Source: Psychrobacter sp. JCM 18901
Lineage (GTDB): Bacteria > Pseudomonadota > Gammaproteobacteria > Pseudomonadales > Moraxellaceae
Direction: 5' to 3'
Assembly: GCF_000586435.1 (NCBI RefSeq)
Contig: NZ_BAWH01000016.1
Span: forward strand, 1-64,000
DNA length: 64,000 bases
The position numbers and the translations under genes are program-made. The notes beneath the pieces were generated by a model that saw nothing but the letters and a program-made list of their open reading frames with translations, was not told where the DNA came from and did no database searches. Every line of letters starts with the position of its first letter. The first letter of the stretch is position 1. Positions 10,443 through 21,575 of this stretch are shown here, piece after piece.

Positions 10443-11420
10443 TTACTGAGCATCTACATTTGGTACGCGGCATAGTTTTGCAAGTAGACGATATATCGTA
10501 TCGATTAGCTGATGACGATGTACCACTTCATCCACTACGCCATGCTCTAATAAGAACTCAGCGCGCTGGAATGGCTCTTCTAACGTCTCGCGTACGGTCT
10601 GCTCGATCACACGCTTACCAGCAAAACCAATCATCGCTTTTGGTTCTGCTAGATGGATATCACCCAGCATCGCTAGTGATGCAGTTACGCCGCCGTACAC
10701 AGGATTGGTCAATACCACAATATAAGGAATCCCAGCGATTCTTAGACGTTCAATCGCTGCTGCCGTGCGTGCCATTTGCATCAATGACAATAGGCCTTCT
10801 TGCATACGTGCGCCGCCAGAAGCAGCAAAGCAAACCAAAGGTACTTTTTGCTCTAGCGCCTTTTCAGCTGCTTGGACGAAACGATCGCCAACGACTGAAC
10901 CCATTGACCCGCCCATAAAGCGGAAATCAAAAGCACAGGCAACGATATCAAGGTTACGCAGTTTGCCATACATAGCAACCAACGCCTCAGACTCACCTGT
11001 TTTTTCTTGTGCTTCACTCATACGCGCAGGATATGGCTTACTATCCACAAAGCTCAATGGATCTTTTGCCGTAAACTCCTGTCCTGTCTCGCCGTCTACT
11101 TGATCAAGCAGCCAGTTCAAACGCTCACGAGCACTCATCGGTAAATGATGATCACAATGCGGGCACACATAACAGTTAAAAATCAGCGCTGTGTTGGTAA
11201 TCATCGAATGACAATTACTACACTTGGTTGATGGTTCAGTCTCTACCGCGGACAGTGGCGCAGTCAAATGCTGCTTGATACCTGGAATAGGACGATTAAA
11301 CCATGACTGCCTATCCGTATTGCTGTTTGGCGCGGCTTTAGCAGTATTGTTATCGGGTTTTGTTATTGTATCAGTCATATTATTTGCCATCATAAAAGGC
11401 TTATTGACAAGTTTGCTCAT
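10443..11420 (-). CDS. accD: Acetyl-CoA carboxylase carboxyltransferase subunit beta
   Basis: AccD forms, with AccA, the carboxyltransferase that makes malonyl-CoA for fatty acid synthesis. The 325-residue protein has a four-cysteine zinc ribbon (CSNC ... CYVCPHC, about residues 67-88) and the crotonase-type core with GGARMQEG, TNPVYGGVTAS and IGFAGKRVIEQT. An N-terminal extension of about 45 residues precedes the zinc ribbon; a start at the later ATG (MMANNMTD or MTDTITK) is possible. It lies between trpA and folC. The frame is intact. Confidence 0.95.
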   Translation of the reverse strand: MSKLVNKPFMMANNMTDTITKPDNNTAKAAPNSNTDRQSWFNRPIPGIKQHLTAPLSAVETEPSTKCSNCHSMITNTALIFNCYVCPHCDHHLPMSARERLNWLLDQVDGETGQEFTAKDPLSFVDSKPYPARMSEAQEKTGESEALVAMYGKLRNLDIVACAFDFRFMGGSMGSVVGDRFVQAAEKALEQKVPLVCFAASGGARMQEGLLSLMQMARTAAAIERLRIAGIPYIVVLTNPVYGGVTASLAMLGDIHLAEPKAMIGFAGKRVIEQTVRETLEEPFQRAEFLLEHGVVDEVVHRHQLIDTIYRLLAKLCRVPNVDAQ

Positions 11421-11788
11421 TCGCTTGTCATTGAGAGTTTAATGGTTATCTAAACAAAGCGTCTAATACAGTCATAACATGAGCAGTCATGCGACATACT
11501 GATAAATAAATCTCGTATGTCGGTCATTTGATTATGCGCTTGTTGATAGATAATGTATTTGCCAATCAAAATGACAAATAAATCACTGCTACCAGACACC
11601 ATATAATAGTGATGTTAGTTTACACTCGTAAACTAATTTTAGCAAAGTCATTTAGTATTGTCTTCACGTAAAGCATTTGAGTAAAGTCTTTAGGTAAACA
11701 ATAGCTGCAATTTGACTTTGCCGTTTCAAATAACTACTTCTTCAAATAACTATCTCTTCAAGTAACCACAATATGAAAGCAATAGCTA
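11421..11788. other. accD-trpA intergenic region with hairpin and short tandem repeat
   Basis: No gene is visible in 368 bases. It contains a perfect 9-bp inverted repeat TTAGTTTAC / GTAAACTAA with a 4-base loop followed by TTTT (11615-11640), and three degenerate ~16-bp tandem units of the type CTTCAAATAACTA (about 11724-11770) next to the trpA stop. The accD promoter is probably here, so accD may be transcribed separately from trpBA. Confidence 0.5.
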
Positions 11789-12613
11789 TTAAGCACTTAA
11801 GCTGTCCAACGCTTCGCGTAGCTCATCCATTTTTGCCATGATGTTCTGCTGTGCATTTGCAACCGCAGCCGCGTCGTTGGCATCAATATCGGCAAAATTC
11901 TGTACCAATGCACTACCGACGATAACGCCATCCGCATGGGTACCGATCGCCTTAGCAGAGGCACCATCACGGATACCGAAGCCGACGCATACTGGCAGGT
12001 CTGTTTCTGCTTTGATTGCTTGAACTTGAGTTGCTACATCGTCAGTATCTAGCGTGGCTGAGCCAGTCACACCTTTTAGTGATACATAATAAATATAGCC
12101 GCCACAATGAGTCAATACTTGCTCACGGCGCTCAGGTAACGTCGTTGGCGATAGTAAAAAAATCTCATTCATCGAATGATCTGTCAAATGCTGAGTGAAG
12201 CTGCCCGCTTCTGCTGGTGGCAAATCTACCATCAATAAACCATCAACGCCTGACTGCTCGCATAGTGCCACAAAGTTGTCATAGCCGATGATTTCAACAG
12301 GATTGAGATAGCCCATCAAGATAATTGGCGTTTGCGTATCTGTTTGACGGAACTCTGCGACCATTTTTAGTGCATCACGAGTACTCGTACCTGCTGCTAA
12401 TGCACGCTCACCAGCTAAGGCAACGGTTGGGCCATCGGCCATTGGGTCAGAGAATGGTAAACCGACTTCGATCATATCGCGCCGTGTTTCACTAAGTCGT
12501 GCAACAGACCTACCGTAGTGGTCGGATTAGGATCGCCTGCCATTACATAAGGAATCAAGGCTTTTTTTATTTTGTGATTTTAAGGTTTCAAAGGTACTTT
12601 CAATTCTGGTCAT
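11789..12613 (-). CDS. trpA: Tryptophan synthase alpha subunit (two frame breaks)
   Basis: TrpA cleaves indole-3-glycerol phosphate to indole and glyceraldehyde 3-phosphate, channelling indole to TrpB. The reconstructed ~273 residues start MTRIESTFETLKSQNKKALI and carry the catalytic Glu and Asp in MIEVGLPFSDPMADGP, the loop-6 region LLSPTTLPERRE, and CVGFGIRDG for phosphate binding. Breaks: T7 at 12562-12568 (six expected) and one missing base near 12481, where GCC-GAT is read as GCGAT just before the MIEVG segment. Unusually, a membrane-protein gene separates it from trpB. Confidence 0.92.
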
Positions 12614-12669
12614 AGTGTTCTCTTATAATTTTGTTAAATAAATTTTTAGCTTATATAAGTTTATTGTTA

Positions 12670-13420
12670 CTAGCCAATATCCATTAAATTATCATGGTTA
12701 TCTTGCGACAAATATTTAATATCATCAGTTCTTTGCTTATGAAAAATATTCATAATATTTAGAATTTCACGCTGCTCTATGTAGTATAGACCGTTTAAAA
12801 CATTGTACCTCTCGCACAGTGGAATATTTTTATTAAATATTAGACCTTGCACCCTGTTCCCTCGGTTTTTCATCTTTCTACTATATATTTCTGTGTAATC
12901 TATCCAAAAACCAATAGTGCTTCCTTGAATTCGGTTAAGATAAAATGCTTTAACGTCATCATAATTTATGACTTTATCGTGCTGAAAATTTTTATTAGCT
13001 ATATAAAACTGAGACGTCAATTGGATATTGTCTTTATCGATTATAAGTATGGGGATATGCTTCCAAGTCCATTTTTTTAGCAATCCATGGATTTGGCACA
13101 GCGGAATTCTTAGTGATCCTATATATCCAGTAAGATAGTAAAAACAAACCTAAACAACACATTATCCATACAACCTTAATGTCTTGTATTGATTCATATA
13201 GACTCATTGTCTCAAAACTAGCCCACCAACTCATAAAAAATAAAATAATAGTAACTTGTATTATTACAAACATCATTAAGTAGAGAATATAGCTCTGCCA
13301 AAAACTGACACTTTCAGTAGGCACACCCACACTTATTGTGACTGGCGCTGTTAGTACTGCTTGGTCTGGATACTTGCCCAACTGGCTAGGCTTACTAGGT
13401 ATTAAGCGGTTCAAATTCAT
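12670..13420 (-). CDS. Two-helix membrane protein of unknown function inserted in the trp cluster (one frame break)
   Basis: The reconstructed ~250-residue protein has two membrane segments (YILYLMMFVIIQVTIILFFM and VVWIMCCLGLFLLSYWIY) and a cytosolic C-terminal domain that looks PH-like (LIIDKDNIQLTSQFYIANKN ... DDVKAFYL ... GFWIDYTEIYS ... VQGLIFNKNI). I do not recognise a named family. The frame breaks in T7 at 13072-13078; six restores IAKKWTWKHIPIL. It is clearly more AT-rich than its neighbours trpB and trpA, suggesting a later insertion. Confidence 0.6.
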
Positions 13421-13542
13421 GAAGGCATACTATCGATAATTAAAAAATAGTTATCAATTAGCGTATTGAGATTTATGATACCTAATCGAGTTAATACGCT
13501 GCTAAACTTTCTTATACAACCATCTAAACCACTCTATTCCTT

Positions 13543-14818
13543 CTACATCTCAATCCCTTCTGCCTTCATCACTGAATGCAGATCCTTGTCACCGCGACCT
13601 GACATGTTGACGATGATCGTCTGATCAGGTGTCATGGTTTTAGCCAGTTTCAATGCATAAGCGACGGCATGAGCAGTTTCAAGCGCAGGAATGATACCTT
13701 CTTTGCGAGTTGCCTCATGGAAGCCTTCTAACGCTTCTTTATCCGTACAGCCAACGTACTCAACACGCTTCATGTCTTTTAGGAAGCTATGCTCTGGACC
13801 GACACCAGGATAGTCAAGACCCGCTGAGATAGAATGTGTCTCTTGAATCTGACCATCATCATCTGCCATGAGGTAAGTACGGTTACCATGCAGCACGCCG
13901 ATACGACCAGCAGCCAATGGTGCTGAATGACGACCTGACTCAATACCATCACCTGTTGCCTCGACGCCATACATCTTAACTTCAGTATCGTTTAGGAAGT
14001 CAAAGAACAAACCAATCGCGTTTGAGCCACCACCGACACACGCAACCAATGCATCAGGCATTTTGCCTGTTTTTTCTAGATGCTGAATGCGCGCTTCTTT
14101 ACCGATAATCGCTTGGAAATCACGAACCAATAGCGGGTAAGGATGCGGGCCTGCTACAGTACCGATAATGTAATAGGTACTATCGACATTGGTCACCCAG
14201 TCACGCATGGCTTCGTTCATTGCGTCTTTGAGCGTGCGTGAGCCAGAAGTGACAGGCACAACTGTTGCACCAAGCAAGCGCATACGATAGACGTTCATCT
14301 TTTGACGCTCGACATCGTCAGCACCCATATAGACGATACACTCTAGCCCTAAGCGTGCCGCAATCGTTGCCGTCGCTACGCCATGCTGTCCTGCACCAGT
14401 CTCAGCGATGATACGTTTTTTTGCCGCACATCTTGGCAAGCAATGCCTGACCAATGGTGTTATTTACTTTATGCGCGCCTGTATGGTTTAGATCTTCACG
14501 TTTGAAGTAAATTTGCGCACCGCCAATCTCATCACTCAAACGCTTGGCATGATAAAGCGGTGTTGGGCGACCGACGTAATTGACCAAATCGTTATGGTAC
14601 TCTTCCCAGAATGCAGGATCGGCTTTGACTTTGGTATATAACGCTTCTAGCTCTTCTAGTGCTGCCATCAATGTTTCAGAAACAAAACGACCGCCATGCA
14701 CACCAAAGTGCCCACGAGCATCGGGATACTGATTGAAGTCTTGCACATCAGCTGGATTGGTAAAAGTATTGACGGCTTGTGCCGTGGCTGATAAATCTTT
14801 GTTAGCGACATGACTCAT
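13543..14818 (-). CDS. trpB: Tryptophan synthase beta subunit (one frame break)
   Basis: TrpB is the PLP enzyme that condenses indole with serine to give tryptophan. The reconstructed ~424 residues include the PLP lysine in HTGAHKVNN, the [10 protein letters not shown] loop, the phosphate-binding GGGSNAIG, and NMSGRGDKD near the end. The frame breaks in T7 at 14416-14422; with six the protein reads [14 protein letters not shown], exactly as expected. This makes natural inactivation unlikely, since the residues on both sides are fully conserved. It lies 121 bp downstream of trpF. Confidence 0.95.
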
Positions 14819-14939
14819 GATAATTCCTACTGTAATAAGTGGTATTTTTTAATATAAATAGTGGAGAACGAAAAAAATAAGATTTAAGCAGAAAATCGGA
14901 ATAACGACCAAACAAGGATAAAGGTGCTTTATGAATCGC

Positions 14940-15611
14940 TTAGATGGCGTCAGTGACCGTCACGCTTTGCCATCGATCTCGTTTGACCGCTTTCATAAAG
15001 GCGCGCATTTTGGCAGCGTCTTTTTTGCCTTTATCAATCTCGATACCACCGCTCACATCGACGCCATAAATAGGTAAATCTAATGTAGCGGCAACATTGT
15101 CGGCATCGAGTCCACCAGCCAAAACGATTGGCAGTGCGCTGTCATGTGGAATGAGACTCCAGTCAAAACGTGCGCCAGTACCGCCATACTTATGCTGATG
15201 ATAAGCATCCAGTAAAATACTACTGGCACCTGCGGTCGCAAACTGGTTAATTTGGGCGCGAACGCTATCGAGACTGTCTTGCTCTGTATTGATACGCAAT
15301 GCTTTGATCCAACGTTTATTGACCATACCTGCCAGCTGTTGGCATTGCTCAGGCGTTTCATCACCATGGAACTGGATAATATCAAAAGAGACGTTGTTTG
15401 CTAAGTTAATCAGCTCATCTTCAGGCATATTAACTACCAAGGCCACCACGCTGACAAAAGCAGGTACAGCAGCGCTCAGGGTTTGCGCCTGCTCTATCGT
15501 GACTGCACGTGGACTTGGTGGATAAAAAACCAAACCCACTGCATCTGCACCTAACTGTGCCGCAGTCTGTATATCACTAAGCTGAGTAAACCCGCAAAAC
15601 TTGACGTGCAT
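14940..15611 (-). CDS. trpF: Phosphoribosylanthranilate isomerase
   Basis: TrpF converts N-(5-phosphoribosyl)anthranilate to the CdRP intermediate of tryptophan synthesis, on a TIM barrel. The 223 residues show the catalytic Cys in VKFCGFT, GLVFYPPSPRAV, IQFHGDE, the catalytic Asp in LLDAYHQHKYGGTG, and the phosphate-binding LAGGLDADN and GVDVSGGIE. The frame is intact. It is the first gene of the minus-strand trp/acc/fol block and divergent from the photolyase gene, with about 200 bp between them for the promoters. Confidence 0.95.
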   Translation of the reverse strand: MHVKFCGFTQLSDIQTAAQLGADAVGLVFYPPSPRAVTIEQAQTLSAAVPAFVSVVALVVNMPEDELINLANNVSFDIIQFHGDETPEQCQQLAGMVNKRWIKALRINTEQDSLDSVRAQINQFATAGASSILLDAYHQHKYGGTGARFDWSLIPHDSALPIVLAGGLDADNVAATLDLPIYGVDVSGGIEIDKGKKDAAKMRAFMKAVKRDRWQSVTVTDAI

Positions 15612-15811
15612 TTTGTGACCTTGCGTTTCATGGTGCTGAATATGACACCGATTATAGCGGCATCAGATAGGTTCAAGCCAAAGATAAATCGTTAGAGTGA
15701 TGAGGTTTTGTTAACCAAACGGCAAAGCCATTGCATCCAAAAACTTATCCTAGCATACTTTTATCCTTAGTTTTGTTTATGATTGCGATTGATTAATATA
15801 GGGATACTTTG

Positions 15812-17425
15812 ATGTCTAAGACTGCACAGACAGCCGCTACTGATACTGACGAAAATGCTACTAGCAAAAATCCACCGCATTACTTGATGTGGTTTCGTCG
15901 TGACCTACGTATCCATGACAATACTGCTTTAGCAGCGCTTTGCGAACGTGCAAAAGAAGACAACGCTTTAGTGTCTGCCGTATTCTTTTTGACGCCTGAG
16001 CAGTGGCAAGCACACGATACGTCCCTTGTACAAGTTGATCATATTACTCGCACGCTACCTATTTTAGCAAAGGACTTGCAATCGCAACTGAACATCACTT
16101 TAACAGTACAGCTCTGCCCAAGCTTTACTGACTGTATAGAGGCGCTCACGACTTTATGCAATGACAATGAAATCAGCTGCGTCATGGCCAATCATGAGTA
16201 CGAAGGCAATGAGATTGATCGTGATGAGCAATCAAGCAAACAACTTGCAAAAAACGATATCGAGTTCGTGTGCTGGCATGACCAGTGCATTTTGCCACCA
16301 CAAAGTATCACAACCAATGATGGCGATAGTATGTATAAAGTCTTTACGCATTTTATAAAAAATGGCGACATACGTTGGACGTCAGCACCATCCAAATGCA
16401 CGAAGCATCCGCAGTGGATAGGGATTATAAAATCAAACTACCATCATCGCAAACGTTTGCCAATACAATCGACGATATCAAAGCACTAAGTGGAGATATG
16501 CTGAGTGACTACCAGCAGACATTAGAGAAGAACGACTCCTTGCAGCATATCGATATGACAGCTCAGCTTGACCGCGCAAGAGACGCCTATCCTGCAGGTG
16601 AGCCTGCCGCTTTCCAGCGTCTAGAGGCATTCGTCGATGACGATATCAATAATTATGATGTGAGCCGTGATGTCCCCCATCTGCATGCAACCAGTCAGCT
16701 ATCGGCTTATCTCACTATAGGCTCTATAAGCTAGGCTCTGCTATCTACAGGCAAATGCAGCACAAGAGAAACTACATGGCAATGATGGCGACAATGAAGA
16801 CATCAATCGCTGGATAAGCGAGCTTGCGTGGCGAGACTTTTATCGTCATGTACTAGTAGAAAAACCAAACCTGATTCGTCATAAAGCGTATAAAGAAGAT
16901 ACTGATACCAAGATTAATTGGTCGTATAACACTGATGATTTTGAAGCATGGTGCACTGGCAAAACAGGCGTGCCGCTCGTAGATGCAGCAATGCGCTGTT
17001 TAAATGCGACAGGGTTTATGCATAATCGCTTACGAATGGTCACCGCGATGTTTTTGACCAAAGACTTATTGATTGATTGGCGCTTGGGTGAACGCTACTT
17101 TATGCAGCAACTGATAGATGGGGATTTTGCCTCCAATAACGGTGGCTGGCAATGGAGCGCGTCGACAGGTACCGACTCAGCGCCCTACTTCCGTATTATG
17201 AACCCCTTTAGCCAAGCCAATACGCACGATTCTAAAGCTCTGTTTATTAAAACTTGGCTACCAGAGTTAAAAGATATTCCTAACGGTATCTTGCACAACG
17301 AAGACAAGATGCGTAAAGAGCTGGCAAAAGGTGGTAAGTTTGCCGATGTCGACTATCCTGCGCCGATGGTCGAGCATAAATCGGCACGCAAGCTGGCTAT
17401 TGCTGAGTTTAAAAAAGAAGTTTAA
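15812..17425 (+). CDS. phrB: Deoxyribodipyrimidine photolyase (two frame breaks)
   Basis: This FAD enzyme uses light to split cyclobutane pyrimidine dimers. The N-terminal antenna domain begins YLMWFRRDLRIHDNTAL; the FAD-binding part has ELAWRDFYRHVL, GVPLVDAAMRCLNATGFMHN, RLRMVTAMFLTKDLLIDWR, GERYFMQQLIDGDFASNNGG and WQWSASTGTDSAPYFRI, all class I photolyase signatures. The reconstructed length is ~537. Breaks: a lost C near 16348 (KVFTPFYKKW expected, GCC read as GC), and near 16730 a net loss equivalent to two bases before RLCYLQAN. ATG at 15812 is preferred to the TTG just before it. Confidence 0.9.
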
Positions 17426-17446
17426 TTTTAGAAAACAACTAGCAGA

Positions 17447-18187
17447 CTAGCCATTGGTAGTGACTGGCAACTGGCACGCGCCTGCACCCTGAGTGGTAAC
17501 CGTCACTACCGCTCCCGTGAGTGCAAATAGCTGCTGCAATTGTGTTTGCGCATTTTTCAGTGCCATATTCATAACATCACCTCGGCAAGCACGCTCAAGC
17601 ACTTCTTTTTTTGCCATAGTCTGTGCTTGTGCCAATATCTTAGGATCAACTTGCATCATACCAAAAGCCCCTGTCTGCCAGTCGTAAATCTCAATATCAT
17701 CTAGATATACTGAAAATATCTCTGTGGGCGGCAAAGTAATATTGATTTGCGGCATAGTGGCAGCTGGTGAGTTGGCATCAGCTACTTGCTCTTCATCTGC
17801 ATTAGCTTGAGCAGGTTGCACTACTTGTACCATCTCAGGCGTCAACGCACTCAGATCAACGCCTGCCTCTACGCGACCATGAGCGATAAACAATGCTTTT
17901 TGCTCATCTTGCCATAGTTTCATCCAGCTCCCGGCTCGCTCGCTCGTAATCACTGTATCAACGCTGAATGCGACGGTATGTAAGCGATTTAACTGCTGAA
18001 TTTGCGTAACCACCCCTTCGCGAGTAATAGTTTCTATCGACGCTTCTTCTGGTTTGTTTTGCGCACTATAAATAGCAAAGACAATCGCTGCTAGACCGAT
18101 GAGTAATATCACCCATGACATTGTCGCAATAGGACGTTTCGCAGGCTTTTGAGTGGTATTAGCGTTATTCATATCAGGATTATCCAT
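17447..18187 (-). CDS. DUF4230-type membrane-anchored protein
   Basis: This is a 246-residue protein with one N-terminal membrane helix (MSWVILLIGLAAIVFAIYSA) and a periplasmic domain matching the DUF4230 layout: ITREGVVTQIQQLNRLHTVAFSVDTVIT early, then GRVEAGVDLSALTPEM, ITLPPTEIFSVYLDDIEIYD, and a helical end with a single disulfide-capable Cys pair (ACRGDV, GACQLP). Its function is unknown. It is convergent with the photolyase gene, the two stops being only about 20 bp apart. Confidence 0.72.
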   Translation of the reverse strand: MDNPDMNNANTTQKPAKRPIATMSWVILLIGLAAIVFAIYSAQNKPEEASIETITREGVVTQIQQLNRLHTVAFSVDTVITSERAGSWMKLWQDEQKALFIAHGRVEAGVDLSALTPEMVQVVQPAQANADEEQVADANSPAATMPQINITLPPTEIFSVYLDDIEIYDWQTGAFGMMQVDPKILAQAQTMAKKEVLERACRGDVMNMALKNAQTQLQQLFALTGAVVTVTTQGAGACQLPVTTNG

Positions 18188-18780
18188 AGAAGCTACCTTT
18201 ATAATGTTGCATCGTTTGGTAAGGCTAAGAGCGTTGTAAAAATAGAACAGATGCTTAGTCTATAAATGCGACTATTGTGCAGTAATTTCAAGTAATGGCT
18301 ACCATTCCTCTACATAACTTTATCCATAAACCTCTACGCAACCACCTCAATAAACTGTTGCCAAAATAAGCAGTACTTTCGCTATAAAATCATATGAATA
18401 GTTCAATTATTTATCCCTTATTGAACCCTTTGCGTCACGTTCGGTCTGAAAAGACAAAAAGTCATTGCGTCTTAGGCGAACTTTACCTAACATAGTCAGA
18501 TTGTATGAATAAAATGTCAGTCTTGAAGCATTTATCAGGGTTTTGACCTGAATATATTGCGTTTTTGACATATTGATACATCAAATCAAATTTGCCTCTC
18601 TTTTATGAGAGTGGTTTTTACTGATGTGCTTTGTATATAAGCAGATTGGTAACTAGGAAATACCCTAGATTATTGCTAAGTGATAAAGGTAAGCTTGCGG
18701 CGGCAATGAAACGATTAGCCATACGCTCAACATCCTACTATTTCTTATTTTTTTATCGTTGATAAGGTTACGCTTTATTT
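18188..18780. other. Long divergent intergenic region upstream of proS
   Basis: No gene is visible in 593 bases. A possible -35 hexamer TTGACA lies at 18565-18570, and TATATA follows near 18632. A short hairpin (CTCTC / GAGAG, near 18597-18612) lies between them. No leader-peptide or T-box features were recognised. It must hold the promoters of proS (+) and the DUF4230 gene (-). Confidence 0.4.
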
Positions 18781-20499
18781 ATGAAAGCCAGTCAATTTTT
18801 ATTTGCCACACTAAAAGAAACCCCAAGTGACGCCGACATTGCCTCAAGCCAATTGATGGTGCGTGCTGGTCTTATCCGCAAGATTGCTTCTGGATTGTAT
18901 ATTTGGTTGCCTATGGGTCTGCGCGTCTTACAAAAGGTCGAACGTATTGTTCGTGAAGAGATGCAAAACGTCGGTGCACAAGAAGTGCTAATGCCGATGA
19001 CTCAACCTGCTGAGCTTTGGCAGACGACCGGACGTTTTGATGATTATGGTCCTGAGCTATTGCGCTTCAAAGACCGTCATGATCGCGACTTTGTGCTTGG
19101 TCCAACGCACGAAGAAGTCATCACCAATCTAGCACAAGGTGAGCTACGTAGTTATAAACAACTACCGATTACCTTCTTTCAGATTCAAGGTAAATTCCGT
19201 GACGAGATTCGTCCACGCTTCGGTGTGATGCGCGCACGTGAATTCACCATGAAAGATGCTTACTCTTTCCATGTGGATCAAGCCTCATTGGCCAAGACTT
19301 ACCATAATATGTATGACGCTTATACACGCATCTTTACCCGCTTGGGCTTAGATTTCCGTGCGGTACAAGCAGATACAGGCTCTATCGGTGGTTTTGCTTC
19401 ACATGAGTTCCATGTATTGGCAGATAGCGGCGAAGACGATATTGCGTTTTCGGACTCATCTGACTATGCAGCCAACGTTGAGCTAGCAGAATCTGTCAGC
19501 ACCGCTGAGCGTCAACCGCCGAAAATGGAGCGTGAAGACGTTCTGACCGAAGGCATGACCAGCTGTAAAATGGTTGCTGAACACTTGGACATCCCGTTAG
19601 AAACGACGGTTAAAACCTTGATCGTTCATGGTCATACTGAGAATGATGAGCCACAACTGATTGCTATCGTATTGCGCGGCGACCACCAGCTCAACACTAT
19701 CAAGGCTGAGAAAATCGAAGAAGCAAATGTACCATTGACGTTAGCATCTGACGAAGAGCTAAAAGCGGCAGGCCTACATAAAGGTTATATCGGTGTTAAT
19801 TTAGATATGCCTGTATTCGTTGATCGTTCGGCAGCTGCGTTATCAGATTTTGTCTGCGGTGCGAACGAAGTGAACAAACATACTATCGGTATGAACTGGG
19901 CACGTGATACTCGCATTACTCGCATCGTTGATGTACGCAATGTACAAGAAGGCGACCCTTCTCCTGATGGTAAAGGCAGCCTAAAAATCAAACGCGGTAT
20001 CGAAGTCGGTCATATCTTCCAGTTGGGTGATAAATACTCACAAGCGATGAACTGTACGGTTTCTGGTGAAGATGGCAAACCTGTTACCTTGATGATGGGC
20101 TGTTATGGTATTGGCGTTAGCCGTATCATTGCCGCTGCTATCGAGCAGAACAATGATGAAAACGGCATCATGTGGCCAAAAACACCAACGGTTGATGATT
20201 CAATCGCTCCTTTTGAAGTCGCCATCATCCCGATGAAGTCTAAAGAAGAGACGGTCATGCAGACGGCAACCGCCCTGTATGAAGAGTTAAAAGCTAAAGG
20301 TATCAACGTACTACTGGACGATCGTAACGAGCGCCCAGGCGTTAAGTTTGCTGATCTTGAGTTGATTGGTATTCCGCATCGTATTGTCGTGTCTGATCGC
20401 AACTTGGCGGAAGACAAGTATGAGTACGTCAATCGCCGTGAAGCCGAAAAGCAAATGCTGAGCCGTGAAGAAGTCATGGCAAAAGTAAGCAGTAAATAG
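18781..20499 (+). CDS. proS: Prolyl-tRNA synthetase
   Basis: ProS charges tRNA-Pro. It is a bacterial-type class II enzyme of 572 residues. Motif 1 covers [20 protein letters not shown], motif 2 is [21 protein letters not shown], and motif 3 lies in [17 protein letters not shown]. Between motifs 2 and 3 is the YbaK-like editing insertion (about residues 225-385) with KTLIVHG and NKHTIGMNW. The C-terminal anticodon-binding domain has [21 protein letters not shown]. The frame is intact and the gene has its own terminator. Confidence 0.97.
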   Translation: MKASQFLFATLKETPSDADIASSQLMVRAGLIRKIASGLYIWLPMGLRVLQKVERIVREEMQNVGAQEVLMPMTQPAELWQTTGRFDDYGPELLRFKDRHDRDFVLGPTHEEVITNLAQGELRSYKQLPITFFQIQGKFRDEIRPRFGVMRAREFTMKDAYSFHVDQASLAKTYHNMYDAYTRIFTRLGLDFRAVQADTGSIGGFASHEFHVLADSGEDDIAFSDSSDYAANVELAESVSTAERQPPKMEREDVLTEGMTSCKMVAEHLDIPLETTVKTLIVHGHTENDEPQLIAIVLRGDHQLNTIKAEKIEEANVPLTLASDEELKAAGLHKGYIGVNLDMPVFVDRSAAALSDFVCGANEVNKHTIGMNWARDTRITRIVDVRNVQEGDPSPDGKGSLKIKRGIEVGHIFQLGDKYSQAMNCTVSGEDGKPVTLMMGCYGIGVSRIIAAAIEQNNDENGIMWPKTPTVDDSIAPFEVAIIPMKSKEETVMQTATALYEELKAKGINVLLDDRNERPGVKFADLELIGIPHRIVVSDRNLAEDKYEYVNRREAEKQMLSREEVMAKVSSK

Positions 20500-20523
20500 T
20501 CTTGTAAATAAAGACTATTTAAC

Positions 20524-20563
20524 AAAAAGCGCCTATCTCACATAATGAGATAGGCGCTTTTTT
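20524..20563 (+). terminator. proS terminator
   Basis: The stem AAAGCGCCTATCTCA / TGAGATAGGCGCTTT has a 5-base loop and is followed by T's, 25 bases after the proS stop. A near copy of the same hairpin serves the cytochrome gene at 23581-23616. Confidence 0.9.
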
Positions 20564-20622
20564 ATGGGCTTAAAAACTATTTAACATTGTATTTTTATGA
20601 ACATCGTATTTTTAGCGAGAAC

Positions 20623-21507
20623 TTACTGGCGGATTAAACGGCTTGGCGTAGGCAATAGACTGATATCGCTGACACGGCAAGGATTGATATCGATACCACC
20701 GCGACGCGTATACCACGCCCGTACTATTAGCTCGCTTGGCTGATAATACTGGCTCAAATCAGCAAATATCTGCTCAACACACTGCTCATGAAAACCATTG
20801 TGCTGACGGAAGCTCAGTATATAGCGCAGCATATTTGCATTATCAAAAGGCTTATCAGTTGTAATCGATACGGCCAAAGTACCCCAATCTGGTTGATTAG
20901 TCACTGGGCAATTACTACGCAGTAGATTGGAATAAAAGGTATACGGCTGCGTACCATCATTTGCCACGCTTTCATCGCTAGCCTCTACTTCGTTTTCACT
21001 CAGCAACGACGCATCAGGATGTTCCGTTAAAGCAATTTTATCCGTGCTATCTGCTAATGCTTCGTCAATACAAACACCCTCAGGCTGAGCAATCAATAAC
21101 GCTGTCTCGTTACCATTTAAATCATCATTCAAGCCAAATAATTCTACCTGTACGTCTGCTTGTAAACAAGCTGACAAGTCTTTTGCAATCAACGCTTGTA
21201 CGTCGTTCCAACTGGCGAACTCGGTAAAGTTAATACTATTCAAATATAGCTTGAGCGATTTTGATTCTACGATAAACGGTGAGCTAGCAGGAATACTAAA
21301 GCGCGCGATAGCCACTTGCGAGATACCTTGCGGATTTAACCAAGATATCTCAAAAGCCTGCCACCAATCGACACCAACGGTTAACTTGTCGTCTTGCCAA
21401 CCAATCGCATCACGTCCCATGCTGCGCGCAATCGGATATAGCGTCTCTGGGCTATACTCAGTTGGATAGTCTGTGGTTTGCTCACCCAAGATACCATGAA
21501 TACTCAT
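20623..21507 (-). CDS. queF: NADPH-dependent 7-cyano-7-deazaguanine reductase QueF (long form)
   Basis: QueF reduces preQ0 to preQ1 in queuosine synthesis. At 294 residues this is the two-domain (YqfC-like) form. The substrate- and NADPH-binding ESKSLKLYLNS motif is at about residue 81, and the catalytic Cys lies in LLRSNCPVTNQPDWG near residue 200. It ends with RAWYTRRGGIDINP. An acidic linker (about residues 145-190, rich in Glu/Asp/Ser) is longer than in enteric enzymes. The start MSIHGILGEQT looks natural. The frame is intact. Confidence 0.93.
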   Translation of the reverse strand: MSIHGILGEQTTDYPTEYSPETLYPIARSMGRDAIGWQDDKLTVGVDWWQAFEISWLNPQGISQVAIARFSIPASSPFIVESKSLKLYLNSINFTEFASWNDVQALIAKDLSACLQADVQVELFGLNDDLNGNETALLIAQPEGVCIDEALADSTDKIALTEHPDASLLSENEVEASDESVANDGTQPYTFYSNLLRSNCPVTNQPDWGTLAVSITTDKPFDNANMLRYILSFRQHNGFHEQCVEQIFADLSQYYQPSELIVRAWYTRRGGIDINPCRVSDISLLPTPSRLIRQ

Positions 21508-21575
21508 CTGTCTTCCTAATATTAAACCGTTTAAAATTTGCTCTAAATAATAGTATGCTTAGCGAATAATACACA

